Source: Cellulomonas xiejunii (GTDB lineage Bacteria; Actinomycetota; Actinomycetes; Actinomycetales; Cellulomonadaceae). Taken from it: 64,000 nt of DNA. Where the stretch lies: assembly GCF_024508315.1 (NCBI RefSeq), contig NZ_CP101987.1, positions 2,418,001 to 2,482,000 on the forward strand. The letters are read 5' to 3'. Shown in pieces: positions 28,868-40,523 of this stretch. Below the pieces are notes generated by a model. It saw nothing but the letters and a program-made list of their open reading frames with translations. It was not told where the DNA came from and made no database searches. The number at the start of each line of letters is the position of its first letter. The first letter of the stretch is position 1. Position numbers and translations under genes: made by a program.

Positions 28868-30420
28868 GGCGCGCTGCGCTCCACCGTGAACGTCACGCCG
28901 TCCCCGAGGTCGACGACCTCGTCGGTCCCCACCACGCTCGGCTCGCCCGGGTGCAGCCGCCGCACGCCCTCACCGGGCCGCGAGACGTGCACCCCGTTGG
29001 TCGAGTCGAGGTCGGTGACGACGACGTGCTCGCCCTCGACCCGCACCTCCGCGTGCGTCCGGGAGATGTCCTGGTTCGGGCTGGGGACGGTGACGAGCCG
29101 CGGCAGCTCCCGGTTGGTGACGCGCGAGACCTGCGGGGCGCGTCCCAGCAGCACGGCCCGGTCGAGCACGACGACCAGCCCGGTGGACAGCACCATGCGG
29201 GCCGGCAGCGGCTCGGCCTCGGGCGTGGGGAACGGGCCGGGCACCGCGTCCTGCGACCACGCGGGCAGACGGTCCCGCAGCCGCGCGAGGTCGCTGGACA
29301 GGATCGTCATGCCGTCGTGGTCGTCCGACTCGACCTCCAGCACGTCGGGCTCCGCCGTGACGACGGGCGCCAGCACGGCGGGTGCCGCGGGCACGGCGGG
29401 CGCCTCCACCCCGGCGGAGGTCGTCAGCGGCCACCACGGGATGTCGTGCCCGACCTCCGCGTCGGCGGCCGGCGCGGGGTCGTCGAGGGCGGTCCCCGCC
29501 TCGACGTGCGTGCTCGTCGCGACCGGGGCGACCTCGTCGAAGTGCGCCACCTCGGCCAGGGCGGGCGCAACGGGCCAGCCGGCCATGCCGTGGTCCGCGC
29601 TCCCCGCGTGCGGTGCGACCGTCAGGGGTTCCACGTCCGCGACGTACCACGGCTCGGGCTCCGGCACGACGTCGACGTCGTGCGACTCCGGCAGCGGCTC
29701 CGACACCACCACCGGCGGCTCGGGCTCCACCAGCACCTCCGGGGCCACGGCCTGCTCCGCCACGACCGCAGGCTCCGGCTCCGGCATCACCACGGGCTCC
29801 GGCACCACCACCGACTCCGCGACCACCACCGGCTCCGGGTCCGGCACCGGCTCCCGCTCGGCCACCGGCTCGGGCTCCGCCGCGACGGCGACGGGCTCCG
29901 GCGCCACCGACGGGGCGTCCGGGGCGGGGACGACCGGCTGCTCGTGGGTCGCGGTGTCGGGCCGGACGGAGGCGACCTCCGTGGCACCGTTGCGCACGGC
30001 GCCGGCCCGCACCACGCCGGCGACCAGCGGCCACCACGGGGCCTCGGGCGCGTCGTCCACGAGCACCTCGAGCCCCTGCACGCCCAGCGCACGGTGCTCG
30101 GTCCACACGGCCCCGTCACGGGCGGCGACCTCCTGCGCACCGTCGGCACCGTGCAGGCGCAGCCGCACCGGTCCGCGCAGCACGGCGTGGACCGAGCCGT
30201 CGGCCTCCGTGCGCACGAGCGCGAACGCGGGCAGGACCGCGAAGCCGTCGGCGGCGACCACGCCGAGCGCACCGAGCACGTCCCCGTCTCCGCGTGCCAC
30301 CTGCCACAGCCCGTCGACGAGACGCCACGGCGCGTCCGGCTCGACCAGGGCGAGGAGCTCGCCGCCGGCGACGGCGGTCCAGGGGCCGCCCTGGTACTCG
30401 TGGTGGGCGCGGTCGGTCAT
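28864..30420 (-). CDS. FHA domain protein with Pro/Glu/Val-rich linker
   Basis: The product is 518 residues, cytoplasmic. The N-terminal 150 residues form a beta-rich domain I do not recognise. Residues about 155-250 are a low-complexity linker rich in EPEPV-type repeats. The C-terminal 110 residues are an FHA domain with LLGRAPQ, NQDISRTHAEV and DLDSTNGV, which binds phosphothreonine. Lying between the PP2C and the kinase gene, it probably couples phosphorylation to partners of the cluster. Both ends overlap neighbours by 4 nt. Confidence 0.88.
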   Translation of the reverse strand: MTDRAHHEYQGGPWTAVAGGELLALVEPDAPWRLVDGLWQVARGDGDVLGALGVVAADGFAVLPAFALVRTEADGSVHAVLRGPVRLRLHGADGAQEVAARDGAVWTEHRALGVQGLEVLVDDAPEAPWWPLVAGVVRAGAVRNGATEVASVRPDTATHEQPVVPAPDAPSVAPEPVAVAAEPEPVAEREPVPDPEPVVVAESVVVPEPVVMPEPEPAVVAEQAVAPEVLVEPEPPVVVSEPLPESHDVDVVPEPEPWYVADVEPLTVAPHAGSADHGMAGWPVAPALAEVAHFDEVAPVATSTHVEAGTALDDPAPAADAEVGHDIPWWPLTTSAGVEAPAVPAAPAVLAPVVTAEPDVLEVESDDHDGMTILSSDLARLRDRLPAWSQDAVPGPFPTPEAEPLPARMVLSTGLVVVLDRAVLLGRAPQVSRVTNRELPRLVTVPSPNQDISRTHAEVRVEGEHVVVTDLDSTNGVHVSRPGEGVRRLHPGEPSVVGTDEVVDLGDGVTFTVERSAP

Positions 30421-31349
30421 GCGGGGTCCTCCTGGGCGTCGACCGGCGAGGGGGCCGGCGGGACAGGCGTGGGCGGGTCGTCCTGCAAGGCGGCGGCGTG
30501 GCGCGGCACGGTCGCCCCGTTGAGCATCTCGTCCCAGAGGTGCGGACCGAGGTCGGGGGCCGTGCGCGGCAGCGTCGTGTGGGTCGGCTCGGGCGTGACG
30601 GTCGTCGCGACGTCGACGACGACGGCGCTCACGTTGTCGCGCGCACCGCGCTCGAGCGCGTGCTGCACGAGCCGTGCGGACGCCTCCTGCGGGTCGTCGA
30701 CGGAGGCGAGGACGTCCGCGATCTCGGCGTCGCTGAGCTCACGCGTCAGGCCGTCCGTGCAGATGAGCAAGCGATCGTCGACACCGGCGGGCAGCAGCCA
30801 GTAGTCGGGCTCCGGCGGTGCCCCCGTCCCCAGCGCGCGCGTCAGCACGTGCCGCTCGGGGTGCCGACGCGCGGCGTCGGGCGTCAGCTCACCGGAGTCG
30901 AGCAGCTCCTGGACCACCGAGTGGTCGACGCTCACCTGCTCCATCGCCCCTTCGGACCGGCGGTACACGCGGGAGTCGCCCACGTTGAACACGAGCCAGT
31001 ACCAGCCGCCGTCGTGCTCGGTCACGGCAGCACCCGCGACCGTCGTCCCGCCCTGCCGACCACGCGTGAACTCGGTCCGGATGCGTGACGAGGTCCGCGC
31101 GAAGCACGCGTGCACGTCGTCCGACGAGGCGGAGGACTGACCGGCGAGCTGGGCGAACTCCTCGACGGCGATGCGGCTCGCGAGGTCGCCCGCGTCGTGC
31201 CCGCCCATCCCGTCGGCGACCAGGAAGACCGGGGGGTACGCGAGGAGCGCGTCCTCGTTGACCTCACGGACGCGCCCCCGGTCCGTCGCCGAACCCCAAG
31301 ACGTGCGCACTGCACCACCATCCCCACCTGAGAAGCCACCGGCGCACAT
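30417..31349 (-). CDS. PP2C-family serine/threonine phosphatase
   Basis: The product has 310 residues. Conserved PP2C sites are present: RGRVREVNEDALL, VADGMGGHDAGD (metal-binding Asp and Gly), GTTVAGA, FNVGDSRVYR, DHSVVQELLDSGELT, LICTDGLT, ARDNVSAVVVDV. The C-terminal 50 residues are Pro/Thr-rich. It should reverse the action of the cluster kinase. It is the first gene of the operon. The ATG at 31349 is preceded by GTGAGG. A start at the later GTG (VRTSWGS) is possible. The next gene upstream is a hydrolase, 49 nt away on the same strand. Confidence 0.93.
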   Translation of the reverse strand: MCAGGFSGGDGGAVRTSWGSATDRGRVREVNEDALLAYPPVFLVADGMGGHDAGDLASRIAVEEFAQLAGQSSASSDDVHACFARTSSRIRTEFTRGRQGGTTVAGAAVTEHDGGWYWLVFNVGDSRVYRRSEGAMEQVSVDHSVVQELLDSGELTPDAARRHPERHVLTRALGTGAPPEPDYWLLPAGVDDRLLICTDGLTRELSDAEIADVLASVDDPQEASARLVQHALERGARDNVSAVVVDVATTVTPEPTHTTLPRTAPDLGPHLWDEMLNGATVPRHAAALQDDPPTPVPPAPSPVDAQEDPA

Positions 31350-31398
31350 GGTGCCTCACCCGGGGGGTGTGGTTCACGTGCATGCGTCCAGTTCACCC

Positions 31399-32994
31399 TC
31401 AGATGTTCAGCTGGAACACGCCCCAGTAGGCCAGGACGACGAGCAGGACCGCGGATCCGCCCAGGACGCCGACGGCCGCGACCCGCCGGACGATGCCGGG
31501 CGCGAGCGGCACGCCGTCCTGCCGGGCGTCGTACGCGCGGTGCGCGAGGAGCACGGCGACGAGCACCGCGCCGATGCCCAGCAGGCGCACACCCAGCCAG
31601 CCGCCCTGCACGACCCACGCGTCCCGCTCGTAGTCGAGCGCGAGGCGGGCGACCGACAGCAGGTACCAGACGAGCGCGGCGACCGTCGCGACCGTCGTGG
31701 CCCCGAGCGCGGCGAGCCGCCACGCGACACCGGGCGCGAAGCGGTTGGGCGGGCGCGCCGCACCACCGCGTGAGCGGGCAGCGGACGTGCGCTGCACGAC
31801 GCGTGTCGCCGCGACCGCGAGGCCGCACAGGACCATCAGCGCCGGCACGCCGATGACGAGCACGAGCAGGGCGGTCCCGTCGCGGAGCCACCGCGGCTGC
31901 GGCACCGGTCCGGCGACGTAGGTCTGCGTGGGCTCGGCGCCCGCGACCTGCGGTGCCGCGCCCGCCGTGCCCGGCAGGCCCAGCACCCACCCCGACAGGT
32001 CCCGGAGGAACTCCGGGGTGGGGCTGCCCCCGACGCGGATGCCGTGGTCCGCACCCTCGTAGTAACGGATCGTCACGTCGGTGTTGCCGGCGCGCGCGAC
32101 GTCGGAGCGGATCTGCAGCGCGCCCTGGACGACCGGCATGGAGGCGTCCGCGGTGCCGTAGACGACGAGCACGGGCTGGGTCATCCGCTGCTGCCAGGGT
32201 GCGACGTCGAAGTCCGCGTACTCGAACCCGCCACCGGGCATCGACATCCCGACGGCGCGCGGGATGGCACGGAACACGGCGTGCGGCACACCGGTGTTGC
32301 GCAGGTAGGCGTCGACCGCGAAGGCTGCCTGCTGACGCGCGGGCACCACGGGTGAGGACACGAGCACCACCCCGGCGATCCTCGGGTCCTCGGCCGCCAT
32401 GACGGGCGCGATCCAGCCGCCCTCGCTCTCGGCGTAGACGACGACCTGGTCGGGGTCGACCTCGGGACGGTCACGCAGCAGGTCGAGCGACCGGCGGTAG
32501 TCCGCCGCCATCGCGACGTAGTCGCGGTGCCGTGTCGTGTACGTGTCCAGCCGCTTGTCGGGCACCATCGCGACGACGCCGGCCTCGGCGAGCGCCTGCG
32601 CCTGCCGCTGGAACGCCTGGACGGACCGGCCCGTGCCTGCGCCGTGGACGAACAGGACCGCCGGCCCCGGCTCCGCCACGTCCTCGGGCAGCGAGAGCCG
32701 CGCGCCGACGGTGGCGCCGTCGAGCGGCACCGACACGTCGACGGTCCGCACGTCGTGGGTCTCGAGCTCCGGCGCCCCGCCGATCGAGGTGTCCGCGGTC
32801 GCGACCTCGATGCCGTCCTCGAGCGGCCCGGGGTTCCAGCCGGGTCCGGTGACGGCACCGACGACGGCGAGCACCAGCGAGCCGAGGGCGACGCTGGCGA
32901 CGAGCCGGTAGACCGACGAGAGCCGCGCGGAACGGGCCCGCCGGCGGCCCTCCTGCGCAGGCGCCTCCTGCGTCCCGGTGGTCGTCACCCCCAC
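31399..32994 (-). CDS. Alpha/beta hydrolase with N- and C-terminal membrane segments
   Basis: The product has 531 residues. An N-terminal helix (about residues 30-50) precedes an outer alpha/beta hydrolase domain: FVHGAGTGRS (oxyanion), YAESEGGW (nucleophile Ser in a variant G-x-S-x-G whose first Gly is Ala), VVYGTADASMP (acidic residue) and GADHGIRVGG (His). After residue about 370 there are four membrane helices. The substrate is unknown; esterase or dienelactone-hydrolase-like. The GTG start is 1 nt after the era stop, so it is likely in the phoH-era operon. Confidence 0.8.
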   Translation of the reverse strand: MGVTTTGTQEAPAQEGRRRARSARLSSVYRLVASVALGSLVLAVVGAVTGPGWNPGPLEDGIEVATADTSIGGAPELETHDVRTVDVSVPLDGATVGARLSLPEDVAEPGPAVLFVHGAGTGRSVQAFQRQAQALAEAGVVAMVPDKRLDTYTTRHRDYVAMAADYRRSLDLLRDRPEVDPDQVVVYAESEGGWIAPVMAAEDPRIAGVVLVSSPVVPARQQAAFAVDAYLRNTGVPHAVFRAIPRAVGMSMPGGGFEYADFDVAPWQQRMTQPVLVVYGTADASMPVVQGALQIRSDVARAGNTDVTIRYYEGADHGIRVGGSPTPEFLRDLSGWVLGLPGTAGAAPQVAGAEPTQTYVAGPVPQPRWLRDGTALLVLVIGVPALMVLCGLAVAATRVVQRTSAARSRGGAARPPNRFAPGVAWRLAALGATTVATVAALVWYLLSVARLALDYERDAWVVQGGWLGVRLLGIGAVLVAVLLAHRAYDARQDGVPLAPGIVRRVAAVGVLGGSAVLLVVLAYWGVFQLNI

Positions 32995-32995
32995 G

Positions 32996-33916
32996 TCAGA
33001 AGCCCAGCCGGCCGAGCTGCTTGGGGTCTCGCTGCCAGTCCTTGGCGACCTTCACGTGCAGGTCGAGGAAGACGCGGGCGCCGAGCAGCGCCTCGATCTG
33101 GGTGCGGGCGCGCGTGCCGACGTCCCGCAGCCGCGCGCCGCCGCGGCCGATGATGATGGCCTTCTGGCTGTCGCGCTCCACGAACAGGTGGACGCGCACG
33201 TCGAGCAGCGGGCGACCGTCGGCACCCGGCGGCTGGTCGCGCGGCACGATCTCGTCGACGACGACGGCGAGCGAGTGCGGCAGCTCGTCGTGCACGCCTT
33301 CGAGCGCGGCCTCCCGGACCAGCTCGGCGACCATCACCTGCTCGGGCTCGTCGGTCAGCTCCCCCTCCGGGTAGAGCGCGGGCCCCTCGGGCAGGTGCCC
33401 GACGAGCACGTCCGCCAGCACGTCGACCTGGTACCCGTCACGCGACGAGACCGGGACGATGTCGGCCCACTCCCCCAGCCGGTCGACGGCGAGCAGCTGC
33501 TCGGTGAGCCGCGCCCGCGGCACCGTATCGGTCTTGGTGACGACGGCGACCACCGGCGTGCCGGGGCGTCCGGGCGGGTTCAGGCGTGCGAGCTGCTCGG
33601 CGATGAAGCGGTCGCCGGGACCGATCTTCTCGTCGGCCGGCAGGCAGAACCCGACGACGTCCACCTCGCTGAGCGTGTCCCGGACGAGGGCGTTGAGCCG
33701 CTCGCCCAGCAGCGTTCGCGGGCGGTGCAGGCCCGGTGTGTCGACCAGCACGAGCTGCGCGTCGTCGCGGTGCACGATGCCGCGCACCACGTGGCGTGTG
33801 GTCTGGGGGCGCCCGGACGTGATGGCGACCTTCTGGCCGACGAGGGCGTTGGTCAGCGTGGACTTGCCGGTGTTGGGCCTGCCGACGAAGCACGCGAAGC
33901 CGGAACGGTGGGTCAT
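32996..33916 (-). CDS. era: GTPase Era
   Basis: Era is an essential GTPase that binds the 3' end of 16S rRNA during 30S assembly. It has 306 residues: GTPase domain with G1 GRPNTGKST, G2 TTRHVVRG, G3 DTPGL, G4 TKTD, and a C-terminal KH domain around IIIGRGGARLRDVGTRARTQIEALL. The ATG overlaps the CorC-family stop (ATGA). The phoH-ybeY-corC-era order is standard. In many actinobacteria recO and uppS soon follow, but here a 20-kb block intervenes. Confidence 0.97.
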   Translation of the reverse strand: MTHRSGFACFVGRPNTGKSTLTNALVGQKVAITSGRPQTTRHVVRGIVHRDDAQLVLVDTPGLHRPRTLLGERLNALVRDTLSEVDVVGFCLPADEKIGPGDRFIAEQLARLNPPGRPGTPVVAVVTKTDTVPRARLTEQLLAVDRLGEWADIVPVSSRDGYQVDVLADVLVGHLPEGPALYPEGELTDEPEQVMVAELVREAALEGVHDELPHSLAVVVDEIVPRDQPPGADGRPLLDVRVHLFVERDSQKAIIIGRGGARLRDVGTRARTQIEALLGARVFLDLHVKVAKDWQRDPKQLGRLGF

Positions 33917-35292
33917 CGGGCGGCCTCCGAGCCGTGGTCGCGCGCGGCGGGGGTGCCGCGTGCCGGGGTGCCCGCGGCCGTCGTGCCGTGGGCGGGGGTG
34001 GTGGGTGCGTCGTCGTCGGGGTCCTCAGCGCGGTGCACCAGGACGGTCGCGAGCCGCTTGCGTCGGCCCTCGACGCGCTCCCCCTGGAGCCGCAGGCCGT
34101 GGATCTGCCCGACGGAGCCCGGAAGGGGCACCTTGCCGAGCGCCTTCGCGAGCAGCCCGGCCGCGGTGTCCACGTCCTCGTCCTCGACGTCGATGCCGAA
34201 CAGGTCCCCCAGCTCGTCCCTGCTCATCCTGGCCGGGACACGGTAACCGCCGTCGTCGAGCTCCTCGACGACGGGCGCGCTCACGTCGTGCTCGTCGGTG
34301 AGCTCACCGACGATCTCCTCCAGCGCGTCCTCGATCGTCACGAGCCCGGCGATCCCGCCGTACTCGTCGACGACGAGCGCGATGTGGCTGGAACCGTCGC
34401 GCAGCTCGAGGAGGAGCTGGTCGACCGGCTTGGACTCGGGCACGTAGACGGGCGGCCGTGCGAGCGAGGACGCGGGCGCGTCCAACGGGTCGTCGTCGCC
34501 GTGCGTGCCGTTCCCGCCGTCGCCCGCACCGCGCGCGGGGATGCGTCGGACGATGTCCTTGAGGTAGAGCACGCCGACGACGTCGTCGACGGACTCCCCG
34601 ACCACGGGGACCCGGGAGAAACCCGAGCGCAGGAGCAGCGCGAGCACCTTGTGCAGCGGCGTGTCGGCCTGGGTGGTGATCATGTCGGTGCGCGGGACCA
34701 TCACCTCGCGCGTGAGCGTGTCACCGAGCTCGAGGACGGAGCGGAACATCTCGCGCTCGTTGTCCTCGATGGCGTCGGACTCGCTGACCCGCTCGACCAT
34801 GTCGCGCAGCTCGGCGTCGTCCTGCTCGCTCGTCGACGCCGAGGGGTCGGCGCGTCGCCCGACCCCGCCGGCCAGGACCGTCACGGCCCACAGCAGGCGC
34901 GACAGGCTCGCGAGCACCCCGACGGGGTGACGTCGGCCCATGCTCCGCGGGCTGACCCGCACGAGCAGGAACGCCACGACCGCGCAGGCGGCGATCGCGA
35001 GGAGCGCCGTGGCCCACCACGACAGGCTGCCCGCGCTGATGGCCAGCGTGAGGCAGACGGTCGCCGTCATCTCGCCCAGCAGCCGGACGAATGCTGCGGC
35101 CGCGGCGACCCGGGTCGGGTCGTCCACGAGCCGGCGCACCCGCGCGGCAGCGCCGGGGCGCTCGGTCTCGAGCTCGGCGACGCGGGCACGCGTCACGCGC
35201 AGGACCGCGACCTCGCCCGCCGACAGCGCGGCCGCGAGCACGATCCCCACGACTGCGACGGCGACGAGCAGGGCGACAGGGACGCCGTTCAT
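33913..35292 (-). CDS. Hemolysin/CorC family protein with CBS domains
   Basis: The product is about 459 residues. An N-terminal membrane region of DUF21 type (three visible helices) is followed by a CBS pair ([54 protein letters not shown]) and the CorC_HlyC domain ([18 protein letters not shown]). The family is linked to magnesium or cobalt handling, and the CBS pair may bind nucleotides. The C-terminal tail is Thr/Ala-rich and not conserved. Both ends overlap neighbours by ATGA. Confidence 0.92.
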   Translation of the reverse strand: MNGVPVALLVAVAVVGIVLAAALSAGEVAVLRVTRARVAELETERPGAAARVRRLVDDPTRVAAAAAFVRLLGEMTATVCLTLAISAGSLSWWATALLAIAACAVVAFLLVRVSPRSMGRRHPVGVLASLSRLLWAVTVLAGGVGRRADPSASTSEQDDAELRDMVERVSESDAIEDNEREMFRSVLELGDTLTREVMVPRTDMITTQADTPLHKVLALLLRSGFSRVPVVGESVDDVVGVLYLKDIVRRIPARGAGDGGNGTHGDDDPLDAPASSLARPPVYVPESKPVDQLLLELRDGSSHIALVVDEYGGIAGLVTIEDALEEIVGELTDEHDVSAPVVEELDDGGYRVPARMSRDELGDLFGIDVEDEDVDTAAGLLAKALGKVPLPGSVGQIHGLRLQGERVEGRRKRLATVLVHRAEDPDDDAPTTPAHGTTAAGTPARGTPAARDHGSEAAR

Positions 35293-35741
35293 CGCCCGGC
35301 CAGGAACGTCAGGAGCAGGCGACGCTGCAGGGCGAACATCTCCTTCTCCTCGTCCGGCTCGGCGTGGTCGTAGCCGAGCAGGTGGAGGATCCCGTGCGTG
35401 GTGAGCAGGAGCATCTCCTCGGCCGTCGAGTGGCCCGCCGCGCGCGCCTGCGTGGCGGCGACGTCGGGGCACAGCACGACGTCACCCAGCACACCCGGCC
35501 CGGCGGGCTCGCCCTCGCGGCCCGGCCGCAGCTCGTCCATCGGGAACGAAAGGACGTCGGTCGGCCCCGGCTCGTCCATCCACCGCACGTGCAGGTCCGT
35601 CATGGTCGCGGTGTCGACCAGCCGGACGAACAGGTCGGCCTGCGGGTGCACGTGCATCGCGTCGAGCACGTACCGCCCGAGCGCCGCGAACTCGGCCTCG
35701 TCGACCTCGACGCCGGACTCGTTGCTGACCTCGACGCTCAT
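35289..35741 (-). CDS. ybeY: Endoribonuclease YbeY (rRNA maturation factor)
   Basis: YbeY is a zinc endoribonuclease that matures 16S rRNA and takes part in ribosome quality control. It has 150 residues. The metal site is [16 protein letters not shown], the H-x3-H-x5-H pattern, and [11 protein letters not shown] is also present. The ATG at 35741 makes an ATGA overlap with the phoH stop and fits family length. The upstream ATG at 35753 lies within phoH. Confidence 0.96.
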   Translation of the reverse strand: MSVEVSNESGVEVDEAEFAALGRYVLDAMHVHPQADLFVRLVDTATMTDLHVRWMDEPGPTDVLSFPMDELRPGREGEPAGPGVLGDVVLCPDVAATQARAAGHSTAEEMLLLTTHGILHLLGYDHAEPDEEKEMFALQRRLLLTFLAGR

Positions 35742-36739
35742 GACCTGTCCCATCTTGCGTACGCGTCGATGATCTCGCCCACCAGGCGGTGACGGACGAC
35801 GTCGGACGACGTCAGGCGGCAGAACTCGACGTCGTCGACCCCGGTCAGGATCTGCTCGACGACCCGCAGCCCGGACGTCGTGCTGCTGGGCAGGTCCACC
35901 TGCGTGACGTCACCGGTGACGACGACCTTGGACCCGAAGCCCAGACGAGTGAGGAACATCTTCATCTGCTCGACGGACGTGTTCTGCGCCTCGTCGAGGA
36001 TGATGAACGCGTCGTTCAGCGTGCGTCCGCGCATGTAGGCCAACGGCGCGACCTCGATCGTGCCGGCCTCCATGAGCCGCGGGATCGACTCGGGGTCGAC
36101 CATGTCGTGCAGCGCGTCGTACAGCGGGCGCAGGTACGGGTCGATCTTGTCCGCCAGGGACCCCGGCAGGAACCCGAGCCGCTCCCCCGCCTCGACCGCC
36201 GGCCTGGTCAGCACGATGCGGTTGACCTTGCGCGCCTGCAGCGCCTGCACGGCCTTCGCCATCGCGAGGTACGTCTTGCCCGTGCCCGCCGGCCCGATGC
36301 CGAACGTGACGGTGTTGCGCTCGATGGCCTCGACGTAGTCCTTCTGCCCGGCCGTCTTGGGCCGGATCGTCCGGCCGCGCGAGGACAGGATGTTGAACGT
36401 GAGCACGTCGGCCGGCCGGGCGTCCGCGGCCTCGGTCAGCATGACGACGGACCGCGCGACGACGTCGGGGCTCAGGGGTGTGCCCCCGGCCGCCATCTCG
36501 ACGAGCTCGTCGACGAGGCGCGTGACGAGGGCCACGTCGCCGGGCGTCCCGGCGAGCGTCACCTCGTTGCCGCGCACGTGCACGTCGACGGTCGGGAAGC
36601 CGTCCTCGATGCTGCGCAGCACCTCGTCGCGCAGTCCGAGCAGCTCGACCATCGACACGTCCGACGGGACGGTGATGCGGTGCTCGACGCGCGCGTGCCG
36701 GGACTCGGGGACGCGGGGGGCGGGGCTGGTCTCGGCCAT
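35738..36739 (-). CDS. phoH: PhoH family protein
   Basis: The product is 333 residues, a cytoplasmic P-loop ATPase. It has [19 protein letters not shown], Walker [41 protein letters not shown] and [10 protein letters not shown]. PhoH proteins are linked to RNA handling and commonly precede ybeY. An N-terminal KH-like region lies at residues about 20-90. No Shine-Dalgarno site is close to the ATG; AAGGAG is 21 nt away. It begins a phoH-ybeY-corC-era-hydrolase transcription unit and is divergent from ppdK. Confidence 0.93.
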   Translation of the reverse strand: MAETSPAPRVPESRHARVEHRITVPSDVSMVELLGLRDEVLRSIEDGFPTVDVHVRGNEVTLAGTPGDVALVTRLVDELVEMAAGGTPLSPDVVARSVVMLTEAADARPADVLTFNILSSRGRTIRPKTAGQKDYVEAIERNTVTFGIGPAGTGKTYLAMAKAVQALQARKVNRIVLTRPAVEAGERLGFLPGSLADKIDPYLRPLYDALHDMVDPESIPRLMEAGTIEVAPLAYMRGRTLNDAFIILDEAQNTSVEQMKMFLTRLGFGSKVVVTGDVTQVDLPSSTTSGLRVVEQILTGVDDVEFCRLTSSDVVRHRLVGEIIDAYARWDRS

Positions 36740-36846
36740 GTGCTCGGCGGGTGCCGTGCGCTCCTTCTCTCGACGCGTGCCCTCCGGAGGGGCACGCCGC
36801 CATCTTACGGCTCCGCCCCGCCGCTCAGTGGATCCGGCACGGACGG

Positions 36847-36880
36847 CGAAGGGCCCAGGACGCGCGACGTGGGCCCTTCG
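36847..36880 (+). other. Hairpin upstream of ppdK
   Basis: CGAAGGGCCC and GGGCCCTTCG form a perfect 10-bp stem around a 14-nt loop, about 90 nt before the ppdK start, between two divergent genes. There is no T run and no upstream gene to terminate, so a 5' UTR element of ppdK or a DNA dyad near the promoters is more likely than a terminator. Confidence 0.55.
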
Positions 36881-36970
36881 TCCCCGGGCAGGACCCTCCG
36901 GTCGGGAGAACACTGGGAGCAGGACGCCGAGCAACGGAGCTCGGTTCGCGCGAGCGACGGAGGATGCCCC

Positions 36971-39685
<2,715 letters not shown>

Positions 39686-39695
39686 CCACGGACCA

Positions 39696-39741
39696 GTGGG
39701 GGCGGTGGCGTCTCTTCCCCGTCACGCGCCACCGCCCCCAC
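39696..39741 (+). terminator. Bidirectional terminator between ppdK and rsmE
   Basis: GTGGGGGCGGTGGCG (39696-39710) and its exact complement (39727-39741) form a 15-bp stem with a 16-nt loop. It lies in the 79-nt gap between two convergent genes. T runs are lacking, as is common in high-G+C bacteria. Confidence 0.78.
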
Positions 39742-39764
39742 CCGCACGCCCGGACCGAGGAGTC

Positions 39765-40523
39765 TCAGCCCCAGCGGCCGAGACGATCGGCGAGCATCGC
39801 GAGCGCGACGGGGCCGGCGGTCGACGTGCGCAGGACGTGCGGTCCCAGCCGGCACACGACCGCACCGGCCTGCGTGAGCGCGGCGACCTCACGGTCGCTG
39901 ATGCCGCCCTCGGGTCCGACGACGACGAGCACCTCGCCGGCCGCCGGCAGCGCGGCCTGGTGCAGCGGGACGGTCGCGGACTCGTGCAGCACGAGCGTGG
40001 CACCACCCGCGGCCGTGACCGCGGCGACGCGGGCGACGAGGCCCGCGTGGTCGAGGGCCTGCTCGACCACGGGCATGCGTGCGCGACGCGACTGCTTGGT
40101 CGCGGCGCGGACCGTGCCGATCCACCGCGCACGGCTCTTCTGCGCGCGCTCGCCGCGCCACACCACGACGGAGCGCTCGGCCTGCCACGGCACGACGACG
40201 TCGACACCGACCTCGGTGGCTGCCTCGATCGCCATCTCGTCGCGGTCGCCCTTGGCCAGGGCCTGCACGAGCACGAGCTGCGGGACCGGAGCCGCCTCGA
40301 CCACGACGTCGTCGACGTCGATCGTCACCCCGTCGGGGCCCGCGGCCCGCACGCGCCCGACGAGGCGCACCCCGGCGCAGTCGACCACGTCGACCCGCTC
40401 CCCGGGGCCGCGCCGCTGCACGACGCCGGCGTGCCGTCCCTCGGTGCCCGCGAGCAGGTACTGACCACCGGCGCGCACGTCGTCGAGCGTGCCCGGCTCG
40501 ACGACGAAGACCGGTGCGCTCAC
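39765..40523 (-). CDS. rsmE: 16S rRNA (uracil-1498-N3)-methyltransferase
   Basis: RsmE methylates U1498 of 16S rRNA with S-adenosylmethionine. It has 252 residues, an N-terminal PUA-like domain then a SPOUT knot. Motifs are LVQALAKGDRDEMAIEAATEVGVDVVVPW, VVVGPEGGISDREVAAL and LGPHVLRTSTAGPVALAML. The GTG start overlaps the dnaJ stop (GTGA), matching the common hrcA-dnaJ-rsmE operon. Confidence 0.95.
   Translation of the reverse strand: MSAPVFVVEPGTLDDVRAGGQYLLAGTEGRHAGVVQRRGPGERVDVVDCAGVRLVGRVRAAGPDGVTIDVDDVVVEAAPVPQLVLVQALAKGDRDEMAIEAATEVGVDVVVPWQAERSVVVWRGERAQKSRARWIGTVRAATKQSRRARMPVVEQALDHAGLVARVAAVTAAGGATLVLHESATVPLHQAALPAAGEVLVVVGPEGGISDREVAALTQAGAVVCRLGPHVLRTSTAGPVALAMLADRLGRWG

Noticed and set aside
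36847..36880. Hairpin as a rho-independent terminator
   Set aside because: It lies between two divergent starts, has no T run, and no gene reads into it.
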